5,225 nucleotides of DNA from Christensenellaceae bacterium (GCA_017881705.1 JADGQP010000108.1:1-5225), one strand, 5' to 3'; counted from the stretch's first letter, positions 1-5,203 are shown. Translations and numbers: made by a program. The notes: generated from the sequence alone by a model not told the origin.

Positions 1-541
1 AGGTGAGTTCCGGCCCACGGCGCTGCTGCTGAAAAACCCCACGGAGCAGAGCGTGCACGAGCTTTCAGAGATGGACGAGGTTTCCGCCTTTAAGGAGCCG
101 ACGCAGCAATATGAGCAAACCATGACCATACTGGATTCCACCACCGCGGTCTTTAACCTGATGTACGGCGCGGCGCTCGGGCTGGCGTTCGTGATCTGCT
201 ACAACATGGGGCTTATCAATTTTACCGAGCGTACGCGCGATTACGCCACGCTCAAGGTGCTAGGGTATCACCAAAAGGAGATTCGAAGCCTGATGATGCG
301 GGAAAACAACCTGATTACACTGCTCGGCGCGGCGCTGGGCGTGTACCCGGGCCTATGGCTCACGCAGGTGGTGCTGGCCACCGTTCATTCGGAAAACCAC
401 ACCTTCGTGGCTGGGGTTACGCCCCGCACGGTACTGGTTGCGACGTTGATCACCTGCCTGTTTAGTATTTTAATGGAGCGGGTGCTAACCCGCAAGGTGC
501 GTTCCATCGATATGGTGGAAGCCCTGAAAAGCGTAGAGTAG
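1..541 (+). CDS. FtsX/MacB-type ABC transporter permease, C-terminal part (5' truncated by window edge)
   Basis: The reading frame is open from base 2 to the TAG at 539-541, giving 179 residues of a protein that starts outside the window. The GTG at 53 is an internal codon, not a start. Three hydrophobic segments lie at about fragment residues 49-72, 104-126 and 141-163. Between the first two is the cytoplasmic stretch NFTERTRDYATLKVLGY, which matches the hallmark 'R..E.a.LrvLGa....i' segment of the FtsX permease domain. The C-terminus (R-S-I-D-M-V-E-A-L-K-S-V-E) is also typical. The family works with a cytoplasmic ATPase, either exporting lipids, peptides or drugs or acting mechanically on the envelope. 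The substrate cannot be told from this fragment. The adaptor gene starts 17 bp downstream, so the two are almost certainly cotranscribed, with the ATPase expected upstream. Family assignment is firm; specificity is unknown. Confidence 0.92.
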   Translation, partial: GEFRPTALLLKNPTEQSVHELSEMDEVSAFKEPTQQYEQTMTILDSTTAVFNLMYGAALGLAFVICYNMGLINFTERTRDYATLKVLGYHQKEIRSLMMRENNLITLLGAALGVYPGLWLTQVVLATVHSENHTFVAGVTPRTVLVATLITCLFSILMERVLTRKVRSIDMVEALKSVE

Positions 542-550
542 GAAAGGATG
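541..550 (+). promoter_or_regulatory. Ribosome binding site of the adaptor gene
   Basis: AAAGGA at 543-548 lies 10 nt before the ATG at 559 and directly follows the permease stop codon. This suggests translational coupling in one transcript. The ATG at 549 is out of frame and reaches a stop after four codons, so 559 is the start. Confidence 0.6.
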
Positions 551-558
551 AATAGAAT

Positions 559-1947
559 ATGAAAAAAGGATTTATAGCTTTACTGGTACTGTGCCTGCTG
601 GCGGCCGCGCCCGCGCTGGCGGAGGATGATCTTTCCGGCCGCCCCATTGCGGACGGCGTGGTGGCCGCCGTGAACTTTACGGATATTACCGCGCCTTACA
701 GCGGCACGCTGGCTTCGTTTGACCTGGCCAGCGGCGACGCGGTGAGCGTCGGCGACGCGCTGTTTCAATACGTAACAAACTGTGTGTATGCCACGGAAGA
801 CGGCGTTGTAAAAAGCGTGTTTGTAAGCCCGGGGGACGACGCGGCGTCGGCCATGGCGCGCTACGGCGCGGTGATCGCCATCGAAACCGCGAGCGAGTAC
901 CAGGTGGAGGCAACCACCGCCGGAGCCGCCTCCGATAACGACAACAAAATCCTGCACCTGGGCGAAACGCTGTACTTTAAAACCACACACGGCACGCGGC
1001 AGGAAGGCTCCGGCCGTGTGGTATGGCGCAGCGGCAAGGAATACCGCGTGGATCTGACCACCGGTGATTTGGACATAAACGCCGCGGTGAATCTGTACCG
1101 GGAGGATGATTATACAGGCGATTCCTGCGTGGGAAGGGGCGTCGTAACGCGCCGTGATCCCCTGCTGATCGCCGGAATCGGCCGGGTAAGCGCTTTGTAT
1201 GTAAAAGAGGGCGACACGGTAAAAAGCGGCGACCCGCTTGCGGCCTTCGTAAGCGCGGACGCGACGCCCCAGGCTTTCGGCGATACGGTAAAAAGCCCCG
1301 TGACCGGCGTGGTGCACGCTGTGGCGGTCGCCGCCGGGCAGCAGGTGTGGAAGGGCGAGCTGCTTTGCCGCGTGGACCTGACCACCGGTAATTTGGATAT
1401 AAACGCTGCGGTGAACCTGTACCGGGAGGATGATTATACAGGCGATTCCTGCGTGGGAAGGGGCGTCGTAACGCGCCGTGATCCCCTGCTGATCGCCGGA
1501 AACGGCCGGGTAAGCGCTTTGTATGTAAAAGAGGGCGACACGGTGAAAAGCGGCGACCCGCTTGCGGCTTTCGTAAGCGCGGACGCGGCACCTCAGGCTT
1601 TCGGCGACACGGTAGATAGCCCCGTGAACGGCGTGGTGCACGCCGTGGCGGTCGCTGCCGGGCAGCAGGTGTGGAAGGGTGAGCTGCTTTGCCGCGTGGA
1701 CCGCACAGACGAACTGGAAGCGATCGCCGACGTGGACGAGGTGGATTTAAACGGCCTCAAGGTGGGAGATACGGTGCCCGTTACCCTGGATACGGACGAA
1801 ACCAACGTGCTTAACTGCGTCGTGACCCAGATTTCACAGTTGGGCGAAACCCGCCAGAACGCGGCGTATTTTAGCGTTCACGCATCTTTGCCGGCGGGCA
1901 GCGGGCTGCTGGGCGCCTCTGTTTCGATGTACCTGCCTGTAAAATAA
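559..1947 (+). CDS. Secreted membrane-fusion (HlyD/YknX-like) adaptor protein with internally duplicated barrel-sandwich module
   Basis: This 462-residue protein is the extracytoplasmic partner of the upstream permease. A signal peptide (K2-K3, hydrophobic core 5-17, ALA before E22) suggests export with cleavage after A21. There is no lipobox: C12 sits mid-core without a typical L-A-G-C context. Domains by eye: a first lipoyl-like barrel-sandwich at about 42-110 (ITAPYSGTLASFDLASGDAV and a second half at 77-109); a beta-rich region at 112-198; a second barrel-sandwich at about 205-273 (GRVSALYVKEGDTVKSGDPL, then SPVTGVVHAVAVAAGQQV); a near-identical third at 313-381; and a C-terminal beta-barrel-like tail at 383-462. 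Residues 164-271 and 272-379 are tandem copies differing at only five positions. No long coiled-coil hairpin separates the barrel-sandwich halves, which fits an organism without a TolC-type outer-membrane channel. Adaptors of this family link an ABC exporter to its substrate or the cell wall. Function as an ABC partner is inferred from gene context; the substrate is unknown. Confidence 0.85.
   Translation: MKKGFIALLVLCLLAAAPALAEDDLSGRPIADGVVAAVNFTDITAPYSGTLASFDLASGDAVSVGDALFQYVTNCVYATEDGVVKSVFVSPGDDAASAMARYGAVIAIETASEYQVEATTAGAASDNDNKILHLGETLYFKTTHGTRQEGSGRVVWRSGKEYRVDLTTGDLDINAAVNLYREDDYTGDSCVGRGVVTRRDPLLIAGIGRVSALYVKEGDTVKSGDPLAAFVSADATPQAFGDTVKSPVTGVVHAVAVAAGQQVWKGELLCRVDLTTGNLDINAAVNLYREDDYTGDSCVGRGVVTRRDPLLIAGNGRVSALYVKEGDTVKSGDPLAAFVSADAAPQAFGDTVDSPVNGVVHAVAVAAGQQVWKGELLCRVDRTDELEAIADVDEVDLNGLKVGDTVPVTLDTDETNVLNCVVTQISQLGETRQNAAYFSVHASLPAGSGLLGASVSMYLPVK
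1048..1695 (+). repeat. In-frame tandem duplication, 2 x 324 bp, inside the adaptor gene
   Basis: Unit 1 is 1048-1371 and unit 2 is 1372-1695, each exactly 108 codons. By hand alignment they differ at 18 of 324 bases (94.4% identity) with no gaps. Eleven changed codons are synonymous and five are not: D170/N278, I207/N315, T236/A344, K245/D353 and T249/N357. The longest identical run is 85 bp (1093-1177 against 1417-1501). The 9-mer CCGCGTGGA occurs at 1044, 1368 and 1692, once at each boundary, and marks the likely crossover or slippage point. Each unit codes for the second half of a beta-rich region followed by one complete barrel-sandwich module. Confidence 0.97.
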
Positions 1948-1949
1948 AA

Positions 1950-1958
1950 AGGGGGCGG
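1950..1958 (+). promoter_or_regulatory. Ribosome binding site supporting the TTG start of the TetR gene
   Basis: AGGGGGCGG lies 5 nt before TTG at 1964. An in-frame stop (TAA at 1940-1942) closes the frame upstream. The next in-frame ATG falls inside the DNA-binding domain. TTG is therefore the only plausible start. Confidence 0.65.
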
Positions 1959-1963
1959 TTTCC

Positions 1964-2557
1964 TTGGCAGTCAGCTTTACCGACAAGGAGAGGGCTGGCA
2001 TTGTGGCGGCGCTCAGGCAGGCTGCGGGGCGCTGCGCGGCCCGCAAAGGTATGCGCAAGACCACTGTGGACGAGCTGGCACTGCAAGCCGGTATTTCCAA
2101 AGGCGCCTTTTACAAGTTTTATCCCAGCAAGGAACACCTTTTTCTGGACATGCTGGAGCAATGGCACGGGGAGATTGAACGGCAGGTGACGCGCGCGCTT
2201 GGGGAGCATCCGGATCTTAACACGCGGCAGCGGGCGGCGCTGATCCTAAAATGCGCCTGGCGCACCATGCGGGAAAGGCCGCTGATACCCTTCTGCCGGG
2301 ATGATTTACCGTTTTTGCTGCGCAAGCTCCCCGAAAACCTGCTTCAGGAGCACTACCAGAGCAACGAGGATTTTATCCAAAGCCTGATCGCTCGGGCTGA
2401 AATATCGCTTTGCGTTTCCGACGCCGTGGCGTTCACGACCCTCCGCATCCTTCTGTTTTCGCTGCTGTTGGCGCCCCAGGTGGGCGAGGACTACGAACAG
2501 GCGATCGACGCGCTGATTGACGGCGCGTGCCAGAAGATGGTTCGTGCGGAGGACTGA
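1964..2557 (+). CDS. TetR/AcrR-family transcriptional regulator
   Basis: The 197-residue product is the usual TetR size. The N-terminal three-helix DNA-binding domain spans about 10-60, with the helix-turn-helix T33-T34-V-D-E-L-A-L-Q-A-G-I-S-K-G-A-F-Y-K-F-Y (to about 53) followed by the typical P-S-K-E-H-L-F. This is an excellent family match. The remainder (about 62-197) is a helical ligand-binding and dimerisation domain that is not conserved enough to predict an inducer. The start is TTG, 16 bp after the adaptor stop, so the gene is the last of the exporter operon. TetR regulators encoded next to transporters commonly repress them and respond to the exported compound. That role is inferred here, because the operon promoter is outside the window and no operator can be inspected. 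Confidence 0.93.
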   Translation: MAVSFTDKERAGIVAALRQAAGRCAARKGMRKTTVDELALQAGISKGAFYKFYPSKEHLFLDMLEQWHGEIERQVTRALGEHPDLNTRQRAALILKCAWRTMRERPLIPFCRDDLPFLLRKLPENLLQEHYQSNEDFIQSLIARAEISLCVSDAVAFTTLRILLFSLLLAPQVGEDYEQAIDALIDGACQKMVRAED

Positions 2558-2586
2558 CCGACCGGAAGGCAAAAACGGTTCCGTTC

Positions 2587-2615
2587 TTGATATTGCACGC
2601 GCTTTGTGCTATACT
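2587..2615 (+). promoter_or_regulatory. Sigma-A-type promoter of the phosphofructokinase gene
   Basis: TTGATA (2587-2592) and TATACT (2610-2615) are separated by exactly 17 bp. The first matches the -35 consensus at 5 of 6 positions counting from TTGACA, and the second the -10 consensus at 5 of 6. Transcription should begin near 2622, giving a leader of about 90 nt. The hexamer TTGCAC occurs at 2593-2598 in the spacer and again at 2615-2620 just after the -10, 22 bp apart (two helical turns). This could be a binding-site pair. A short inverted repeat GCAC/GTGC (2595-2598, 2606-2609) sits in the spacer. Confidence 0.75.
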
Positions 2616-2658
2616 TGCACCTGAATGCGCGCGGGTCGAAATGCCTGCAACAAAACGC

Positions 2659-2681
2659 ATTGACTGTTTTTCACCGTCAAT
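2659..2681 (+). other. Small hairpin in the phosphofructokinase leader
   Basis: ATTGAC (2659-2664) can pair with GTCAAT (2676-2681) around an 11-nt loop containing TTTTT. The stem is only six base pairs and is not followed by a U-run, so it is not a terminator. It lies about 20 nt before the RBS. Whether it has any role is not known. Confidence 0.3.
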
Positions 2682-2699
2682 CAGCGCACCGTGTTGAGT

Positions 2700-2708
2700 A
2701 GGGAGAGG
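2700..2708 (+). promoter_or_regulatory. Ribosome binding site that fixes the phosphofructokinase start
   Basis: AGGGAGAGG lies 6 nt before ATG at 2715. The longer frame from GTG 2691 would place this site inside the coding region, and its extra residues (LSRERLD) are absent from the family. ATG 2715 is preferred. Confidence 0.75.
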
Positions 2709-2714
2709 TTGGAC

Positions 2715-3788
2715 ATGGATCAGGCGAAAAAAATCGGTATTTTAACCAGCGGCGGCGACAGCCCCGGGATGAACGCCGCGGTTGTGAGCGTAGCACGCTG
2801 CGTGATGCGCAAAGGGTTAAAGCTGATGGGCATCAAACGCGGATACAACGGCCTGCTGGGGCTCAGCGAGAACCCGGGGGACGATATTGAATACCTGGAC
2901 CCGGAAACGGTTCTGGATATTATGGATATGCGCGGCACCTACCTGCGCACCGCGCGCTGCCCTGCCTTTTTAAACCCCGACGTTCGTAAAAAAGCGGCGG
3001 ATGATCTGCGTGAGCAGGGCATCGAGGCGCTGGTGGTCATCGGCGGCGACGGCAGTTATCACGGCGCTCTGGAACTGTGCAGGCTGGGCATTCCCTGCAT
3101 TGGCATTCCGGGCACGATTGATAACGATTTAAGCTATACCGAGGCGACGCTGGGTTACGACACCGCCGTGAACGTATGCGTGGAAGCGGTGCGCTCCATC
3201 CGCGCCACGAGCCGCAGCCACGACCGGCCCGCGGTTGTGCAGGTGATGGGCCGCAACTGCGGCGATATCGCCATGCGTACTGCCATCGCCACCGGAGCGG
3301 AAATGGTGATCGTTCCCGAAATGGAGTGGGACCTTCAGGAAGTGGCCGACCGCCTGAGCTTTTTGATTAAAAAAGGCAATACCCGCGCCACGCTGATTAT
3401 CAGCGAGCATTGCTGGCACAAAATGAAACCATTCGATTGGCGCAAGGTCATCGCTGATAATAATTACATTATCCATGACGATGATCCCCTTACCGCCGAG
3501 CGTTTGGCGCTGACGCTCAAGCTCCTCAGCCATACCGAGGCGCGCGCCACGGTGATCGGCTATACGCAGCGCGGAGCCATCCCCTCGGCGTACGACAGCG
3601 CGTTTGCCTTTGAGGCCGGCCGTATGGCGGTGGATCTGCTAAGCGGCGACACGAGCAGTTTCGAGCACGGTTTCGCCATCGGGGTGCACGACGGGCGCGT
3701 ATACAGCACGCCGTTCGCAGATGCGCTGGATGAAAACAAACCCAAGTATTTCGACGAAGAGCTGTATCACCTGATCAACTCGCTGTAA
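2715..3788 (+). CDS. pfkA: ATP-dependent 6-phosphofructokinase
   Basis: This 357-residue cytoplasmic enzyme should phosphorylate fructose 6-phosphate to fructose 1,6-bisphosphate, the committed step of glycolysis. Visible motifs are GGDSPGMNA (13-21), the substrate Arg in GTYLRTARCPAF (about 73-84), GGDGSY (110-115), PGTIDND (132-138, catalytic Asp136), MGR (178-180) and Glu231 in I-S-E-H. R277 and R286 sit in R-A-T-V-I-G-Y-T-Q-R. Gly at 113 and Gly at 133 (not the Asp and Lys of PPi enzymes) predict ATP as donor. Compared with E. coli PfkA (about 320 residues, recalled from memory), the F6P-contacting His249 is Tyr283. Allosteric Arg21 and Lys213 align with Val and Asn. Some 25 extra residues separate Glu231 from Arg277. 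The gene is monocistronic, between a good promoter and a terminator. The family is certain; kinetic and allosteric behaviour may differ from the textbook enzyme. Confidence 0.95.
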   Translation: MDQAKKIGILTSGGDSPGMNAAVVSVARCVMRKGLKLMGIKRGYNGLLGLSENPGDDIEYLDPETVLDIMDMRGTYLRTARCPAFLNPDVRKKAADDLREQGIEALVVIGGDGSYHGALELCRLGIPCIGIPGTIDNDLSYTEATLGYDTAVNVCVEAVRSIRATSRSHDRPAVVQVMGRNCGDIAMRTAIATGAEMVIVPEMEWDLQEVADRLSFLIKKGNTRATLIISEHCWHKMKPFDWRKVIADNNYIIHDDDPLTAERLALTLKLLSHTEARATVIGYTQRGAIPSAYDSAFAFEAGRMAVDLLSGDTSSFEHGFAIGVHDGRVYSTPFADALDENKPKYFDEELYHLINSL

Positions 3789-3799
3789 AAATGCAATTT

Positions 3800-3846
3800 G
3801 AGGCGCCGACTTCCGCCAGGGAGCCGGCGTCTCTTTGATTTTTCTT
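3800..3846 (+). terminator. Rho-independent terminator of pfkA
   Basis: GAGGCGCCGAC (3800-3810) pairs with GCCGGCGTCTC (3823-3833), apart from one G-T wobble and one A-C mismatch, around a 12-nt loop. It is followed by a T-rich run (TTTGATTTTTCTT, 3834-3846). It lies 12 nt after the pfkA stop codon. Confidence 0.8.
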
Positions 3847-3985
3847 AATGATCTTTCCGGTTCACTTGTGACGGATCGCATTGCAAGTCAGCAGCGGACT
3901 CCGTTGTGATTGGCATAAAAGAGCAAGTTGGTTAACGCATGCCTTTCCAAAACCGAGCATCAACATGCACCGTTCAAACGCTGGC

Positions 3986-4020
3986 AAAACCGCGGGCGTT
4001 TCCGTTTCAAACGGCCCGCG
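3986..4020 (-). terminator. Probable terminator of the aldo/keto reductase gene
   Basis: CGCGGGCGTTT (3991-4001) pairs with AAACGGCCCGCG (4009-4020) with a single bulged G and a 7-nt loop. Read on the minus strand, the stem is followed by GGTTTT, a short U-run. It lies 32 bp beyond the reductase stop codon. The U-run is weak, so termination may be only partial. On the plus strand the hairpin is followed by ACTTTGCTT, also weak, so it might act in both directions. Confidence 0.55.
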
Positions 4021-4052
4021 ACTTTGCTTAAAAACGGTTCATCCCCGGCGTG

Positions 4053-5048
4053 TTACGGCTGCGCAAGCGTCTTGTCGATCTCGGCTAATTCCGCGTCGGT
4101 AAAAGCCGGGCCGTCCAGCGCGCGCACGTTTTCCGCAAGCTGTTCCGGCTTGCTCGCGCCGATGAGCACGCTGGTTACCACTTCGTCGCGCAGCACCCAG
4201 GCAAGCGCCATTTGCGCCAGGCTCTGGCCGCGCGCGGCCGCGACGTCGTTAAGTTTTCGTACCACGGCCAGTTTTTCGGGCGTGATGTCGCTTGTTTTAA
4301 GGTATCGCGGGTCGTGCGCGGCGCGGGAATCCGCCGGTATGCCCTGCAGGTAACGGTTCGTCAGCAGCCCGCCTGCCAGCGGCATAAAGGCAATGCAGCC
4401 CACCTTTTCCTGGCGCAGCACATCGGTCAGCCCCTGTTCCACCCAACGGTTCACCAGGTTGTACCGGGGCTGGTGAATCAGCAGCGGTGTGCCCAGCTCG
4501 TGCAGGACGGCTGCCGCCCGGGCTGTCTGCTCCGCGCTGTAGTTGGAAATGCCTACGTACAGCGCCTTACCGCTGCGCACGATATCCGCCAGCGCGCCCA
4601 TCGTTTCCTCCAGCGGCGTATCGGCGTCCGGCCGGTGGTGGTAAAAAATATCCACATAATCCAGGTTCATGCGCTTTAAGCTCTGGTCGATGCTGGCCAT
4701 GAGGTATTTGCGGCTGCCATGGTCCCCATAGGGGCCGGGCCACATGTCGTAGCCTGCCTTGGTGGAGATCACCAGCTCATCGCGCAGCGGTTTCCAGTCC
4801 CTAAGCATATGTACGCCGAAGTTGCGCTCCGCTTCGCCATAGGGCGGGCCGTAGTTGTTGGCCAGGTCGAAATGCGTTATGCCCAGGTCGAAAGCCGTGC
4901 AAAGCAGCTGCCGCTGCGTATCCAGCGGCGTGAGGTTCCCAAAATTATGCCACAGCCCAAGCGACACGGCGGGGAGCAGCAGGCCGCTGTGACCGCAGCG
5001 GCGGTAGCGCATGGTTTGGTAGCGTTCCTGTTTTGGTTCGTACGTCAT
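4053..5048 (-). CDS. yghZ: Aldo/keto reductase, YghZ (L-glyceraldehyde 3-phosphate reductase) type
   Basis: The 331-residue cytoplasmic (beta/alpha)8-barrel enzyme should reduce aldehydes with NADPH. E. coli YghZ, its close relative, acts on L-glyceraldehyde 3-phosphate and methylglyoxal. The stretches AVSLGLWHNFG, FDLGITHFDLANNYGPP, STKAGYDMWPGPYG, GSRKYL.AS.DQSLKRM, GKALYVGIS and SVLIGAS are shared with it as I recall the sequence. The catalytic tetrad is D61, Y66, K97 and H138. The cofactor-phosphate motif is S-V-L-I-G-A-S near the C-terminus. The frame extends to 5150, but ATG 5048 is chosen for two reasons: AGGGAGG (5060-5054) lies 5 nt upstream of it, and the family also begins about ten residues before E-R-Y. 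The E. coli protein is slightly longer (about 346) at the C-terminus. The gene is convergent with pfkA and appears to stand alone. The class is firm; the exact substrate is inferred. Confidence 0.93.
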   Translation of the reverse strand: MTYEPKQERYQTMRYRRCGHSGLLLPAVSLGLWHNFGNLTPLDTQRQLLCTAFDLGITHFDLANNYGPPYGEAERNFGVHMLRDWKPLRDELVISTKAGYDMWPGPYGDHGSRKYLMASIDQSLKRMNLDYVDIFYHHRPDADTPLEETMGALADIVRSGKALYVGISNYSAEQTARAAAVLHELGTPLLIHQPRYNLVNRWVEQGLTDVLRQEKVGCIAFMPLAGGLLTNRYLQGIPADSRAAHDPRYLKTSDITPEKLAVVRKLNDVAAARGQSLAQMALAWVLRDEVVTSVLIGASKPEQLAENVRALDGPAFTDAELAEIDKTLAQP

Positions 5049-5053
5049 AAAAT

Positions 5054-5060
5054 CCTCCCT
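5054..5060 (-). promoter_or_regulatory. Ribosome binding site of the aldo/keto reductase gene
   Basis: On the minus strand AGGGAGG is followed by a 5-nt spacer and ATG at 5048. This strong site decides the start against the upstream start at 5150, whose extra 34 residues have no family counterpart and overlap the proposed promoter. Confidence 0.75.
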
Positions 5061-5101
5061 TGGCTGGCGTTGATAACGTTTTACAGGCGAGGCGGAGCTG
5101 T

Positions 5102-5136
5102 TGATACTATCATACTCCAAAACGCTGAAACTTTCA
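5102..5136. promoter_or_regulatory. Twin 11-bp palindromes, candidate operator pair of the aldo/keto reductase gene
   Basis: TGATACTATCA (5102-5112) and TGAAACTTTCA (5126-5136) are both perfect odd palindromes that fit TGAWACTWTCA. They differ only at the symmetric W positions. Their centres (5107 and 5131) are 24 bp apart. The first covers most of the proposed -10 and the second most of the -35. This arrangement fits a dimeric repressor. The regulator is not identifiable from the sequence and none is encoded next to it in the window. Confidence 0.5.
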
Positions 5137-5137
5137 T
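5109..5137 (-). promoter_or_regulatory. Candidate promoter of the aldo/keto reductase gene
   Basis: Read on the minus strand, ATGAAA (5137-5132) and TATGAT (5114-5109) are separated by 17 bp. They match the -35 consensus at 4 of 6 and the -10 consensus at 5 of 6. Transcription would start near 5102, giving a leader of about 55 nt. The weak -35 and the overlap of both boxes with perfect palindromes suggest a regulated promoter. Confidence 0.5.
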
Positions 5138-5169
5138 CTGCCCGATCCACACAGGCCTATTTACGAGCG

Positions 5170-5203
5170 GCGCCCTCCTGAAACCGCAGTTACAGGGGGG
5201 CGC
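5170..5203. other. Strong GC-rich hairpin of unknown role at the right edge
   Basis: GCGCCCTCCTG (5170-5180) pairs over 11 bp (one T-G wobble) with CAGGGGGGCGC (5193-5203) around a 12-nt loop. Neither side has a proper U-run: plus-strand continuation is GTTCTATAG, and the minus-strand continuation is C-rich. It could be an imperfect terminator of a minus-strand gene beyond the window, or an intergenic repeat unit. Confidence 0.5.

Noticed and set aside
977..1591. Arg/Pro-rich 204-codon frame on the minus strand
   Set aside because: Its composition (R, P, S rich) is that of an out-of-frame reading of GC-rich DNA, and its internal repetition only mirrors the adaptor duplication.
580..1641. A 353-codon open frame on the minus strand inside the adaptor gene
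   Set aside because: It is antisense to a gene with clear signal peptide, domains and RBS. It is kept open by GC-rich codon bias and by the tandem repeat, and it shows no recognisable domain.
1048..1695. The duplication as an assembly or sequencing artefact
   Set aside because: The two units differ at 18 scattered positions with mostly silent changes and keep the reading frame. A false duplication would be identical.
2563..2583. Terminator between the TetR gene and pfkA (CGGAA/TTCCG)
   Set aside because: The stem is only five base pairs with an 11-nt loop and no T-run follows, so read-through from the exporter operon into pfkA cannot be excluded.
2691..2714. GTG start for pfkA, eight codons upstream
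   Set aside because: The RBS AGGGAGAGG lies inside this extension, ideally spaced for ATG 2715, and the extra residues do not match the family.
3881..4102. Possible small plus-strand genes in the pfkA-reductase intergenic region (also 3928-4353)
   Set aside because: The starts lack a ribosome binding site, and the frames run through the reductase terminator hairpin and into its coding region. The 3847-3985 stretch shows nothing I can name.
4212..4679. A 155-codon plus-strand frame within the reductase gene
   Set aside because: It is an antisense shadow of a well-conserved aldo/keto reductase and has no RBS of note or family motif.
5068..5078. A third operator-like palindrome (CGTTGATAACG) in the reductase leader
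   Set aside because: It is an 11-bp inverted repeat with an asymmetric centre and does not fit TGAWACTWTCA. Its spacing (34 bp) also differs, so it is likely coincidence.
5049..5150. N-terminal extension of the reductase to a start at 5150
   Set aside because: The extension overlaps the candidate promoter and palindromes, and AGGGAGG is positioned for ATG 5048.
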